Source: Adiantum capillus-veneris (Eukaryota > Streptophyta > Polypodiopsida > Polypodiales > Pteridaceae). From it: 64,000 nucleotides of DNA. Location: contig CM043942.1 of assembly GCA_014529385.2 (NCBI GenBank), forward strand, positions 21,500,991 to 21,564,990, in the 5' to 3' direction. Position numbers and translations under genes: made by a program. The notes beneath the pieces are model-generated. The model was not told the DNA's origin. It saw only the letters and a list, made by a program, of their open reading frames with translations, and searched no databases. Shown one piece after another: positions 10,075 to 21,482 of this stretch; the first letter of the stretch is position 1, and every line of letters begins with the position of its first letter.

Positions 10075-13000
10075 TGTCAGGTCCCAAACCCGCCAATACC
10101 AAGATCGGGATGGGATCCTTGACAGGTCTCTAGGTCTAATAAAAATCAGAGTCTCTAAACAAGGAATAGACCCTTACCTTTGACAATGGATTGAGTCAAA
10201 AGCCCTAGACGAAGACCTAGTCTTGTCTTGCAGCGGAAACGGGACAACCTTTTAAAAGTACAGAACTATTTCGACCCTATAACTTCCACAATTTGGGCTA
10301 AGGTATCCTCAACCAACGCTTTTTCCCCCCTAATACATGTGAGGGCACAGTCGTTGGTGGACCCCTCTTCCAAGTGGAGCAGTTTTCTAAATGTTTTTAG
10401 TGTGCTGGAATGGATGGTTACCTGACTAATCAGGCCCACCCATCCATGATTGACAACCTTAGTCAATCCCCACTTACCATCCCGCACTCACATATGATAT
10501 TTTGTTATTTCATTACTACCATGTTCTTATCATAATTCAAATAATTATTCCTTTTATCTTTCATAATAGTAATTCATTAAAACAACCCTTGAAAGCAATA
10601 TTGAAAACATTCTTTTACAAACAGACTTAAGACAAGGTACTGTCAATCTAAAGTATCTCTGACCAACACTGGCTTGTCTCAAGAACACCTATACAGGGGT
10701 GAAAAAACGGCACCCAATCCTTATTCATAAAAATTGGGGTGGAAAAAGACATCACCCAAAGTCCGCGCGCCCATACGCCAACCAGTCGCCCATACAACCG
10801 GGCGTTCTCCTAGGATAAAAACGATACCCTAAGTAGTATCCAAAAACATACACATGCGCACGGGGTAAAGACTCCATGTACACGGAGGTAACCGACTTAT
10901 TCATGGTTGAATCGCCATCATTTCTCATCTCCTGGAGTAAAATATTCCAAGGAATCAGAGGTGTCTTGAGACAAGTTGTCTTAAGAATGATCAATCATTC
11001 TTTCCTAGGTCAACCAATCTTAGCCTAAATAATTCTTTCCTAATTACAAACAATGCTCGTTAGTTTCTTGAAAGTTACCTTCAATTTTTGGCCAATTATT
11101 CCCCTTTTGATTCTTACTCACTCCTTACATATGCAATGTTAACTTATGAAAGAATATAAACTATTGAAAGACTTAATTGAATAATGGAAAACCCACCGGA
11201 CTGATTAGCCATCTACTACTATGCTGGCACCTGAAGACTCTCCTCCATAGGCCTACTACTAGGCCCAACCTCATGATCTAATGTTGTTTTCCATTTTTGG
11301 TAATTACTATGTAATTATATAAATTAATTAGCTAATTTTCCTTCTCAATTTATAGTCAAAATCAGACAATATTAGCTAAGGTAATTAGCTAGAGTGATTA
11401 TTTGTGCTTGAGATAATTACATCGACTTTATAATGATGTTTCCCATGTCTGGAATTACTATGTAATTATATAAATTAATCAGATAATTTCTCTTCTAAAT
11501 TTATAGTCAAAATTAGATAATACTAGCTGAGATAATAGCTAAACTAATTATCTGTGCTTAAGATAACTATCCGGACTTTCTAATGTTTTTTTCTATCTTT
11601 GATAATACTAAGTAATTATGTAAATTAATTAGCTAATTTCTTCCTTTAATTTATGCTTAAAAACAGATAACTTTAACCTAATTAATTAGCTAAACTAATT
11701 TTTTGTGCATAGTCTAATTATCCCAATTTTCTAACAATAATTTCTAGCTTTGATAATTATTGTATAATTATCTAAGTGATTTAGCTAATTCTCTCCTTTA
11801 ATTTATGCTTAAAAACAAATAATTTTAGCCTAATTAATTAGCTAAACTATTTTTTTGTACATGGCCTAATTATCCAACTTGCTAGTAGGGATTTCTAGCT
11901 CTAATAATTAGTGTGTAATTATCTAAGTGATTTAGCTTATTTTCCCCTTTATTTATGCTTAAAAACAGACTATTTTGGGCTAATTATTTGGGCTTTGTAA
12001 CGGTGATTTCTAGCTTTGATAATTATTGTCTAATTATCTAAGTGATTTAGCTAATTTTCCCTTTAATTTATGCTTTAAAACAGATAATTTTAGTGTAATT
12101 AATTAGCTAAATTAATTTCATGTGCATATACTAATTATTTCAGCTTCTTAACATTAATTTCTACCTCTGATAATTACTGTATAATTATCTAAGTGATTTA
12201 GCTAGTTTCCCCCTTCAATTTATTCTTAAAAACAAACAATTTTGGCCTAATTAATTAGCTACACTAATTTTATGTATATGGCCTAACTACCTTGGATTCC
12301 TAACAAGGTTTCCTAGCTTTGATAATTATTGTATAATTATCTGAGCGTAATAACTAATTTTTCCTTCATCTTATAATTAAAAATGATTAATTTCTATCTA
12401 ATTAACTAGGTAGATTACTCAAAAAATTAAGATCTAATTTTCTTGGCTTTTAGATGGCATAACCAAGCTCTAAAAATTTTACCATAATTATTTAGGCTTA
12501 AAAACTATTTTTCTTCATAAATCAATCTAAAATTAATCATTTTCAGCTTAATATGCAATAATTAATTAATTAGATTATTGATCAAGCTTTAAAAATTAAT
12601 GATCAAAAGCCTAATGATAATTTAGAGAGTAATTAATAATAGGAAATGCTTAATCTCCTTAATTAATAGTTTAAATAGGAAAAATTTATCAAAACTTAAG
12701 CTATTTTCTTAATTAACCAAAATTAATCTAGTTGCCTCGATTAATTACAAAGAGTTTTTGCTCTTTAAGTAATTTTTGAGAGGGGTTCTTTTATACGCAA
12801 GAAAAATCTAGCAGGATTCCAAGTCTGAGTTCAATTGTGAAGAGGGGGGCCTTTTTATAGATTTTTAGGGCTCATAGGTTGTGTTAGGTAGTTCCTTGCA
12901 CTCCAAGGCAGCCCCCAGCCTCTCCCTAGAGCCACCTGCTGCTTAATCTAGACTGGGTAGGCTCATTACTGCTTCACACAGCCCCCAAATACATCAAATT

Positions 13001-13330
13001 GATCCTGCTATTTTTTTGACCTATTACACGCTTAATTTATAAAATATCTGTAAATATCTAGAGAGTTCTATGATAAAAGTCTTTTTCAGCAATGATTAAC
13101 AAGACCTTACAATTTATTTAATTAATTTAATCAACAATATAAACTTTCAGTTTTTATCGCGGAGTTGAGTTCTCAAAATTTTTAACCATAGTAAAGTCAT
13201 GATTACGATTCCAAAAATACCAATATTTGCCATGGTCAAACAATTCTACATTGCTTTTTTAATAAGCATATAAATTTGATTAACTTTTATACAATCTTTA
13301 AGGTTTCAAAACCTGGAAAAGTTACAATCA
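10075..13330 (-). repeat. R4 3' LTR, 3,256 bp
   Basis: The minus-strand LTR starts TGATTGTAAC after the chromodomain gene and a short purine-containing stretch, and ends GGGACCTGACA at 10,075, giving TG...CA ends. A minus-strand TATA box (CTATAAAAAG) lies at 12,851-12,860. Much of U3 to R is the 151-bp tandem array described separately. The interval 10,140-11,260 contains no recognisable gene; frames at 10,266-10,487 and 10,752-10,994 are incidental. The partner LTR is absent, so the boundaries rest on the termini and the break in the gag frame of R3. Confidence 0.55.
11270..12760. repeat. 151-bp tandem array inside the R4 LTR
   Basis: An anchor TAATTAT followed by an A/T-rich AGCTAATT block recurs at 11,312, 11,463, 11,613, 11,765, 11,916, 12,031, 12,182, 12,334 and 12,485. 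The steps are 151, 150, 152, 151, 115, 151, 152 and 151 bp, so one unit has lost 36 bp. Each unit also has a TTTATGCTTAAAAACAGA-type segment and a TTAATTAGCTAAACTA-type segment. About ten units are present, more diverged toward 12,760. Confidence 0.85.
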
Positions 13331-13379
13331 CCCTAACTTAAGGAATTGAGATATCCTCATCTCAACCGAAATTGGAAAA

Positions 13380-13745
13380 ATCTTTGAGAAGTGATACTTT
13401 GTCCTCACATGTGGCATCTTCAGTGGGGTAGTCCTTTCATTTTACTAGATGCCCTCTGATTACTCTGTTTTGTGGGCTTCTTTCCCTAGTATCAAGAATA
13501 CAATCTGGTTGGAGTTCAAGAATTCCTTGTTTTTGCATCACAATTTGTACGTCGTCTAGAGTGTGATTGGGGTTTGGGATATAAGGTTTTAGGAGATTGA
13601 TATGGAATACATTATGGACCTTGAGGTGTTCAGGTAGCTTTAGTTTGTAAGCTTGATCACTAATTACCTTTATCACTTCATAAGGTCCACAATATTTAAG
13701 GCTAAGTTTTTTAAATTTTCCCAAAGGTAGATTGCTTCTCTTTGG
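13380..13745 (-). pseudogene. Integrase C-terminus and chromodomain (R4)
   Basis: The frame gives a GPY/F-type segment (YCGPYEVIKVISDQAYKLKL), then the conserved PEHLKVHNVFHINLLKPYIP typical of Ty3/gypsy integrase ends, then a chromodomain beginning at ILDTRER and continuing through HLVK. The aromatic codon after HLVK, normally Trp, is a TGA stop. The following KDYPTEDATCED is still visible past the stop down to about 13,390. A chromodomain directs integration toward marked chromatin in this lineage. It is joined upstream to the integrase core with a frameshift near 13,745. Confidence 0.8.
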
Positions 13746-13751
13746 CCGGAC

Positions 13752-14629
13752 TCAAAGGAATACTTTATCCCCTTGTTTGAAAAATCGGTCAAACCGTTTT
13801 TTATCAGCATAATGTTTCTGGCGGTCCTTAGCATCTTGAATGTCCTGTCGTATGGCCCTAGTTTGGGCGTCCATCTCTTGCAATATTTGTTTTGAAGCTT
13901 CTACTCTTGTAGTGGGGTCAAAAAAATTTAGGGGTGATATACATTCATGCCCATAAAGTGTATTAAAAGGTGACATCCCAATGCTTTTATTAATGATGAA
14001 TTATAGATGAATTCCACCAAAGGAAGAAAATGTATCCATTTCTGGGGTTCTCTACTACAGTAAGCTCTAAGGATGTCTTCAATAACCTGATTCACTCTTT
14101 CTATCTGACTGTCAGTCTGAGGGTGATAGGTTGAACTAAAACATAGCTGGGTACCTAAGGCTTCAAATAAAGCTTTCCAAAATTTTGAAGTAAACTTTGC
14201 ATCTCTGTCACTGACTATTATTTTTGGAAGTCTATGTAATATAAAGATCTCTTTGACAAAAAGACGGCTTATGTCTGATGTAGTGTAAGTTGTTTTTACA
14301 GGCACCAAATGAGATACCTTGGTCATCATGTCTACTACTACCATAATGGAATCGTAACCTCCTTGAACGATAGGAAGGACTATTACGAAGTCCATGCTAA
14401 TGAGTTCCCACTTCATTTGCTGAATGTCAACGGGTTGAAGTTTCCCTAGCATCATTACCCGTCCAGCCTTAATCCTTTGACACGAAAGGCATTGTTTGAT
14501 GTAGCGAAGTATATCTCCTTTCATACCTGGCCAAAAATAGCTTTTCCTCATAGCATTAAGGGTCTTTGCATAGCTAGGATGTCCGACTGTTGGAGTGTTG
14601 TGTCCTTCATAAAGGATTAACTCTTTCAA
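13752..14629 (-). pseudogene. Integrase zinc domain and DDE core (R4)
   Basis: The longest frame (13,928-14,629, 233 codons) starts in the H2C2 zinc domain (GHPSYAKTLNAMRKSYFWP, then CLSCQ), continues into the RNase H-fold core with the first Asp in SMDFVIVLP, the second in VSDRDAKFTSKFW and the Glu in QIERVNQ. Exactly 35 residues separate the last two, the canonical D35E spacing. The next frame (13,752-13,976) carries SPFNTLYGHECISPL and a basic coiled segment leading to the C-terminal domain. The catalytic triad is intact but a frameshift near 13,970 breaks the protein. Confidence 0.85.
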
Positions 14630-14752
14630 GGTTGAACTCTTAAAAATGTAAAGTCGATGCTTGTAATAGAGAAGCCCATCTTCAAGTGAATAGTCTTTGA
14701 TTCTATCCTTTTCTTTCTCCTTTAGGTCCTTTTGAATGATAATCTATAGGAA

Positions 14753-15370
14753 TTATAAATAAACCTCATCTTCCAGGGAACCTTCCTTAACCTTGTCTAG
14801 AATTGCATTACTAAATGTGGAAATGGCCCCAAGAAAAACCTTGCGGCTAAGGGCATCAACAACCACATTCTCCTTACCTGGTTTATACTTTATTTCAAAA
14901 TCATACTCTTGTAAGAGTTCAATCCATCTTCGTTGCCTCATGTTGAGTGTTGCTTGAGGAAAAATCCACTTCAAACTTTGATGATCAGTGTGATTAACTG
15001 AAACTCACCCCCTAGAAGATAGTGCCTCCAGAGCTTGAGAGCATGGATGACGGCTAGGAGTTCTAGATCATGAGTTGGATAATTTAGCTTGTGGATTCTT
15101 AATTTCCGAGAGGTAAAGGCGACTGGTCGGCCTTCTTGGTTTAAAACTCCTCTTAGAGCAAGGCTGCTTGCATCGATTACTACGTGAAACTCTTGAGTGA
15201 AATCAGGGAGTTTGAGTACAAGGGCTGATGTGAGATTTTGTTTTCATTTGAGGAAACAAACCTCCTGCTCTTTTTTCCAAGTAAGTTTGGTTGTCTTCTT
15301 AAGTAGCTAAGTCAAAGGCACGGTGATGACTACGTAATCTTTGACAAAGATTCTATACCATCCTGTAACG
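14753..15370 (-). pseudogene. RT tail and RNase H (R4)
   Basis: The 14,753-14,974 frame encodes the end of a Ty3/gypsy RNase H: LKWIF, RQRRWIELLQEYDFEIKYKPGK, then VVDALSR. Reading upstream to 15,370 in broken frames shows the rest of the domain. It includes VVIDASSLALRGVLNQEGRP with the first catalytic Asp, HDLELLAVIHALKLWRHYL with the Glu, and a DHQSLK motif with the next Asp. Before it stands GVTGWYRIFVKDY, the usual RT tail. The RT palm is missing. Confidence 0.75.
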
Positions 15371-15479
15371 CCCAGTTGGTGGTGCATAGCGTCGTATAAG
15401 GACACATAATTGGTGTAGTATTCCTCTAAAGTAAGCCCTTACTGTCAGAGGGCAAAAGTGTCAGAGGAAGATATCTCTC

Positions 15480-15770
15480 TTTTACTACCTATTTCATTTT
15501 CTCCCAGGACGGGACTAATGGAAGGATTATCCCTACAATGCTCTTGCCACCAAGTTTAGCATCTCCAATGACTCAAAACATTCCCAGCATTGCTTTCTGA
15601 AGCAGTTCCTACCTCCAGAAAATATTCGTCCATGGCGTCAAGCCAAGCTTCAGCATCTCGTTCTAAATTAGGCCCCTCTCCCTTGAAGGTCAGGAGTTGG
15701 ACCTGTTTTAATAATAGTTTCTTCTCTTGAGGGAACGTGTAAAGACTTTTTGCATTGCCCTGAGATTTTA
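15480..15770 (-). pseudogene. gag capsid fragment (R4)
   Basis: The minus strand encodes FPQEKKLLLKQVQLLTFKG followed by AEAWLDAMDEYFLEVG, a typical start of a Ty3/gypsy capsid domain. A broken WWQEHCRDN-like segment follows. Downstream it joins the RT tail, so the nucleocapsid, protease and RT palm have been deleted. The true gag start and the 5' LTR are not recognisable upstream. Confidence 0.6.
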
Positions 15771-15779
15771 ATTAATGAA

Positions 15780-17384
15780 ATTCTTTTAGTGCTAAGGAAT
15801 AATTTGTTTTGTCATGAAAATTTACAATCTATATGTCATAAAATATAATATCTAGCTTTACCAAATGACTTTCTCACATTAAACTGATCACTTAATATGG
15901 GAAGATAAAAGGGGAACAAGAGTTAGTATATATGTGCTTCTAGACCTATCTCAATAGGGGACCGAAAGGAGAAATGGTTGCATCTCAATAAGGGTCCAAA
16001 AGGAGACGATCTACCAAAGAGCAATGTGCAATAAGTGCTAGATTTACCTCAGCAAGGGACCAAGAGGAGAGATGGTTACATCTTAAAAGGGGTCCAAACG
16101 GAGGTAGTTGATCAAATAGCAACGTGTATCTAATGGAGCTTAAAAGACCTTAGGGTTCGCTTCATTAAAGACCTCCAAAAGTTAGTGTTAAAAAGTCCTT
16201 TGACCTTACGCAAGCTAGGGTTAACCTCGAGGTGGGAATCGTATCCAAGCATGAGGTGCTAAGACGCTTAAAGTGGTTGTGGGAACCTTGCCCAAAGCTT
16301 GAGGTGATTTTTATGCTTAAATGTCTAAGGTTTTTGAAATGTTAAATTCAAAGATAAATTCTCCAAAGGCATGAATGTCCATGCTCGATTGATTGAGGTT
16401 TGAAGTATTCAAATCAAAACAAATAACTTAAGAAGCATAAAAGACACAAGTTCAAATGATCCTCCAGATGTGGCCCTCATGATGTGCTTGAATTCTATTG
16501 GTTAGTTTTCAAACGGGTCCAATGAGAATTTAGATACATAAAAATAAACAATTAAGTTCTTTCTCTCAAAAAGGAAAAAGAGGACACATGTCCAAATGAA
16601 ATAATAAAATAATATGAGAGAGAGAGAGGTGTGAACCAATCATGAGAGGGGGGGGGGGGGGGGGTATACTCTCTCACACACACACACACATTCTCTCATT
16701 GTGTGGAGTGCAAAATACAAGAGCTCCATCTCCTTCTCCAAGCTTGTGGAGAAGTGGAGAGCCTACACCAACAGTCTTGGCTATGGAATGCAAATCCAAC
16801 CAAGAGCCATGCTTCAATGCTTAAGCTTTCCATCTTCTTCATCTTCATTGCTATGCTATTATGCTATGCTAAGCAAGAAGAGTGATGATAAGTGAGGAAC
16901 TATTTCTTTCTCCTATGGAATGTTTCTTCTTCCTCTTCCCTACCCTCATTCCTCGCTAGCTCTCTCCACCTTTGAAGGTGTTTGAGGGCTTGGGACTGAG
17001 GCTTGGGATAGTTAATGCTTTTTGCAAAGTTTATGTTACGCTCGTGATGCATGAAGCTTTCCATCTTCATAGCATCACCAAGGTCACAAGGAGCACAAAG
17101 ATTGTATTGTAATAAAGTCTCTCTTGATGGGAGAATCTATAATGCAAACACCTTTTGGAGGGGGGACCGTCTCCAAGTAAATCTGGTCCTCAACTATTGT
17201 CATGTTCTCTAATACTCTCTCTCTTGAAAAATTATTTTTCATGCCAAGTTAATTAAGTACTATGTTTATGTTGCTATCGTCAATTAAGTTCACCCTCTAT
17301 GTTCTCAAAGTGATTTCACAAAAATGCTCACCTTAATTCTCTTAATTTCGTTATTCTCAAAGTTCATAGGCCATTCCCATTACA
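15780..17384 (+). repeat. R5 5' LTR region
   Basis: This non-coding region ends just before a PBS at 17,386 with CCATTCCCATTACA, so its 3' part is a 5' LTR on the plus strand. It contains a tandem duplication (15,943-16,150), a 17-base G run at 16,648-16,664, a CA repeat at about 16,675-16,690 and a polyadenylation-like AATAAAG at about 17,111. The start of the LTR cannot be fixed because no matching 3' LTR is present. Short open frames at 16,642-16,895 are incidental. Confidence 0.5.
15943..16150. repeat. Tandem duplication of about 105 bp in the R5 LTR
   Basis: Two adjacent segments share the order TCTCAATAGGGGACC, GGAGAAATGGTTGCATCT, GGTCCAAAAGGAG and a CAATGTG or CAACGTG ending. The second copy (from about 16,046) is diverged. 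It may be a U3 enhancer-like repeat. Confidence 0.6.
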
Positions 17385-17385
17385 A

Positions 17386-17397
17386 TGGTATCAAAGT
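17386..17397 (+). promoter_or_regulatory. Primer-binding site of R5 (tRNA-Met type)
   Basis: TGGTATCAAAGT lies one base after the presumed LTR end. It matches the common initiator tRNA-Met type site TGGTATCAGAGC at 10 of 12 positions. It would prime minus-strand DNA synthesis. Confidence 0.65.
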
Positions 17398-18227
17398 ATT
17401 TCGTTTCTCTTTTCTTGATTAAGAAGAGAGGTCAGTAGCCTATTAATGATTAATTTTGTTAATTATATTAGGGTAAGTGGGACCGGACTGGGATCTATTA
17501 TCAATTTTGTTGGGTCCACTATGTGGGATATGGTGCACACCTTGGGAGCTTTGGTCTTAATAATGGGGTCTTTTTAGACTTACCTACGACTTTACCATTA
17601 TTGAGCCATAAGAAGTCCAAAAAGAGCTATCCCTCGAAAATTCTGCTATGTTAGACCTACCTCACTACTCTATATAATTAACCAATTTGAGCCATGGGTG
17701 TAGATACTTAAGTGCTTATTTTCAAAGGCTAAGAGGAATAGCAACTAAGATTTTGAATTGCCAAAGGATACAATAAGTAAACACATAAGTAGTATAATTA
17801 GCATCACTGACAATAACCAAGAGAGTAGAATGAACAATGATAACTTTGATTTTTCACATGAAGGTGCTAATGATGATGCTCCATGTTTATCAATTATCTT
17901 GTTACTAGGTTGCATTTTGTTACTAGGTTGCATCAAGCTATCGGCAACCCTACTTTGCAAGCCGAAGTTACCCAATAACTTCGTGCTTATGGGATTTCCC
18001 TTCCTCTCCAAGAGGAGAGAGAGTTTAGGGGGCCTCTTGATGAGACTCTCAAAAGAAGACTCTCTCCCATAAGAGAGGAGGAATTCAAAGAACAAGAAAG
18101 AAGTGAATCCCTAAGTTCCTCTAAAGATGTGGCTCCATGAAGATGGTGGTCTAGACTATCGTCAACTCCTCCCAAGAGGAAATGGTCAACCCATAGTCCT
18201 TCTCCTCGTCATTCCGAAAGGGAAGAC
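17398..18227 (+). other. R5 leader and gag N-terminal remnants
   Basis: This stretch lies between the PBS and the recognisable capsid gene. A 104-codon plus-strand frame (17,758-18,072) and an opposing minus-strand frame overlap it. The plus-strand peptide has a hydrophilic start with NNDNFDFSHEGANDDAP and then a leucine-rich part with a repeated LLLGCI caused by an 18-base direct repeat at about 17,901-17,935. It may be the gag N-terminus in shifted frames, but I recognise no domain. Confidence 0.35.
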
Positions 18228-18801
18228 ATGAAACAAAGGAAGTCACCCTCTTCTCCTTCTTCTTCACCTTCCTCCTCTTCCGACGAAAGCAATAGTTATT
18301 CTCCTAGAGAATACAAGAGGAGAGGACCCAAAAGGTTAAGAAATTCAAAGGTGGAGGAAAGAGTATCACTTTTCTCACCTATAATGGCACCTTTGATGCC
18401 ACCAACAAAGTATTGGCCTTCATCCAACAATTTGATGAGACCTTTGGAGACGAGGGCTTCACGGAGTCCTCCAAGCTACACTATGTAGCTATGCACTCCC
18501 AGAAATCTACTCGTCAATGGTGGGCTAGCCTTCTGGCAACGGCGAGGACCTAAAGACATGGAAAACTCTATAAGTTTCCATCATGAAGCAATTCCTTGCA
18601 AGCGATGCAAAGGACAAAGTGCTTACCAAATGGCGGAGTTTGAAGATACTCTTCAACGAGTCTATCCACAAATATGTAAATAAGTTTTGGGATTTACATC
18701 TCAAAGCTACAGTCTTTCAAAGGATAGACTTCATCGAACAAAAGCAGAAATTATGTGCAGTATTACCTGAAGAAATGGCTGAGTATGTCCACTCACAATA
18801 G
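18228..18801 (+). pseudogene. gag capsid (R5)
   Basis: A serine-rich start (SPSSPSSSPSSSSDES) is followed in another frame by TYNGTFDATNKVLAFIQQFD, LHYVAMHSQKSTRQWWASLL and then, from 18,583, MKQFLASDAKDKVLTKWRSL and a segment ending EEMAEYVHSQ. This is the order of a Ty3/gypsy capsid. Two frameshifts and a stop at 18,553 break it. R5 is the host of R6, so this is among the older material in the window. Confidence 0.7.
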
Positions 18802-18834
18802 CCTAGAACTACCACCAAATTCATCTAGTAGACT

Positions 18835-19340
18835 ATGGTTGCTTCAAGGATCGATTTCCAACAAGGGGCAAGAGAAATTTCAAGCCCATGGAAAACAAGG
18901 ATCAAAATGAAGCTAAAGGGAAGAGAAATGCTCAAAACTCTTCCCAAGGAAGGCAACACAAACACTAACAACAACAAGGCCAAGGAGAAAGGATCTTACA
19001 AAGGTAAAAATAAGCTCTCTCCTAATGAATTGGAGGACTTTCGTAAAGACCATAAATGCTTTAAGTGTGGGGAGCAAGGATATGGTTATCATTCTTGCCC
19101 CAAAAGACATGTACTCAATGATACTCCATGGTTGAAGCTCCAAAAGAGGATACTCATTGCAAAGGCTCATTCCTCTCCTACGCTTGGGAAAAAGCAAGGG
19201 AGCACAATGCCTTCATCTTGTTTGACCGTGGCTCTACTCACAACTTCATATCAAGGGAGTTGGCCACCAAGTTAGGCATTCAAGATTTTGAGATGGGAGA
19301 TATTGTAACTGTTGATGCAGCTTTCAAGGGATAGCAAGCC
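18835..19340 (+). pseudogene. Nucleocapsid zinc knuckle and protease start (R5)
   Basis: A basic Lys/Asn-rich segment leads to a zinc knuckle at 19,057-19,098, CFKCGEQGYGYHSCP. The expected His of C-x2-C-x4-H-x4-C is Tyr, a CAC/CAT to TAT type change. In the next frame, 19,203-19,334, comes the retropepsin start FILFDRGSTHNFISRELATK. The catalytic triplet D-S/T-G reads D-R-G, so the protease would be inactive. A stop at 19,334 interrupts the frame. Confidence 0.75.
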
Positions 19341-19352
19341 TCCGTTACTCCC

Positions 19353-19760
19353 TTGATTGGGAAGTTGAGGCTTCATGTCCAAAGCTATGTCCACAAAGAA
19401 GACTTCTTTTTACCTCTCCAACATGAGGATGTTATCCTAGGGGCACCATGGTTCAACCGCATGGCTGCCAACATGAAGTTCCCTAAAAGGAGAATCTATT
19501 TCACCTACAGGGAAAAGAGCATGTACATAGATGCTAATGAGTCGGGGAACGCCATATCCCTGGTAAATACGCTTGCTTTTGATAAGTCAATGAAAAGCTC
19601 TATTTTTGCGTATATGATTTTTGTTAGAGAATCTGTAAATGATTCTAATGTTTTCACAAGTAGCAAAGGGAATCAAATGGAATTAGAGTTGTCTAATTTC
19701 CTAAATGGATTCCAAGATGTTTTCATTAATGACACCCCTAGTGAGCTACCTCCAAAATGA
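19353..19760 (+). pseudogene. Protease C-terminal half (R5)
   Basis: This 135-codon frame continues the retropepsin: GKLRLHVQSYVHKEDFFLPL, then HEDVILGAPWFNRM, the conserved ILG-x-PW strand, and a following strand MKFPKRRIYF. The rest (LSNFLNGFQDVFINDTPSELPPK) is the linker that precedes reverse transcriptase in Ty3/gypsy polyproteins. It is in frame with D-R-G upstream apart from the stop. Confidence 0.75.
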
Positions 19761-20730
19761 GGGGATGATGACCATGCAATAGAGCTTCTACTAGGAAACT
19801 CACCACCTAATAAACCTCCTTATTGAGTTTCACAAGCTCAACAAGAGGAGATCATGAGGCAAGTGCATGAATTGGTGGAAAAATGAATGGTGAGGCCTAG
19901 CTTCTCTCCATTCTGTTCACACCAGTACTTTTAGTGAAAAAGAAAGGTGGCACATATCACATGTGTGTCAACTATAAAGCACTAAATAGGATCACTATAA
20001 GAAAAAAAGATTTCCCATATCGCGGGTAGAAGATCTATTTCATAAGTTACAAGTTCTGGCCTGATAAATTCTCTAACCGCATTCAAACTCATGATGGACA
20101 AAAATCTTCAGGCCACTCAAATTCTCTTGAGGAGTACAAGTGACACCTCCAGGTAATCTTTCAAGTTGTGAGAGAGAATAAGCTTTTCATTAATCAAAAG
20201 AAAAGTGAATTTTTCCTATAAGAGATTCGATATTTAGGTCACGTTATCTCTCAAGATGGTATCCGTATAGATCCATCAAAGTTGGAGGTAATTAAAGCAT
20301 GGCCTAATCCAAGGAATCTACATGAGCTAAGAAGCTTTATTGGTATGTGTGCATACTATCGATGCTTCATATCAAAATTCTCTCAAATAGTAGAACCATT
20401 GCATGACTTAACAAAGAAGAACGCTAAGTACTCATGGACTGCTAAAGGACAAAATGCTTTTGACAAGCTGAAAGAGAAGCTTATCTCTCAACTAGTCTTC
20501 ATGCTTCTGGATCTCTCAAAGCCATTTGAGGTCCAATGTGATGCTTGTGGTGATTGCCTTGGAGCAGTTTTGCTTCAAGAAGGGCATGCCATAGCATATG
20601 AGAGCTGAAGGTGCAAAGTCGATGAACGGGTCTTGGGCATATACGAAAAAGAGCTTTTAGTTGTTCTACATGCCCTAGACACATGGAAGCACTATCTCTT
20701 CGGGGCTCCGTTCATCCTACGAATGGATCA
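19761..20730 (+). pseudogene. RT remnants and RNase H start (R5)
   Basis: Between 19,860 and 20,080 broken frames show the RT start. From 20,145 the sequence jumps to the RT thumb (FQVVRENKLFINQKKSEFFL, GHVISQDGIRIDPSK). The palm with the Y-x-DD motif is deleted. The 20,282-20,608 frame gives the connection domain (LRSFIGMCAYYRCFISKFS, PLHDLTKKN) and the RNase H start (FEVQCDACGDCLGAVLLQEG). The rest of RNase H continues to 20,730 in another frame. Confidence 0.75.
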
Positions 20731-21482
20731 CAAAGTATCAAGTACTTCATGACAAAAACCAAGCTTTCCGACAAATAAATGAGGTGGGCAAATTTTCTTT
20801 CGCAATTTAAATTTTATTTTGCTCACATTGCTGGCAAGCATAATCAAGTGGTCGATGCACTTTCACAACGGCCAAGGGTAAATGTGGTGTCTATAGCAAC
20901 TACAATTATCTATCTTTTATGATAGATGAGTATGCTATTGACCAAGACTTTAAGTAGGTAATTACAGCCTTTGCATTAGGCAAGAAAAAAAGAACCATTC
21001 ACCTTGAAGGATGGTTATCTTCCAAACGGCAATAGGCTATGTGTTACTCCCCCATACAGTAAGAAAGTCATGTATGAATCCCATACTTCTCCTTATATGG
21101 GGCAAAGAAGGATTCCATAATCTACTCTTCAAGGAGTAGAGATATATTTATGTTGGTCTACCATGACTATTAAGGCACATCAAATGGCAACCCTCTTTAG
21201 ATCTCTAATTTTTAAGTATCATGGCTTGCCAACATCCATAGTGTCCGACAAAGATCCTAGAATGACCAGTAATTTCTAGAAGGGTCTCTTTGAGAATCTA
21301 AGAAGTAGATTAAATTTCTCTTTTGGCATATCATCCACAAACGGATGACCAAAGTGAAATAACTAATCTAACGATTCTTGAATCTACTAAAAGCCTATGT
21401 CATGGAAGTATATCAACGTTCTCAATGAGAGAATTACCTACCTCTTATAGAGTATGCGTACAATGACATTGTACATACTTCT
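20731..21482 (+). pseudogene. Decayed RNase H end and integrase (R5)
   Basis: Short frames show RNase H end motifs (a DAL-SQR equivalent at about 20,857-20,872) and integrase pieces. LFRSLIFKYHGLPTSIVSDKD at about 21,190-21,255 carries the second catalytic Asp. A broken SSTNG-type segment follows where the catalytic Glu should be. Stops are frequent. No complete zinc domain is visible. Confidence 0.6.

Larger units (their letters stand above)
10075..15770 (-). mobile_element. R4, chromovirus (Ty3/gypsy), deletion derivative
   Basis: On the minus strand the order is gag fragment, tail of reverse transcriptase plus RNase H, integrase, chromodomain, then a long 3' LTR. The chromodomain after the integrase places R4 among plant chromoviruses, and the long LTR suits the Tekay/Del branch. 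Protease and most of the reverse transcriptase are missing, since gag joins directly to the RT tail near 15,370-15,480. No 5' LTR is seen. It inserted into the gag start of R3. Confidence 0.7.

Noticed and set aside
17745-18175. Overlapping minus-strand frames at the R5 gag start as an antisense gene
   Set aside because: They have no recognisable motif and lie opposite the gag region of R5; chance frames are expected.
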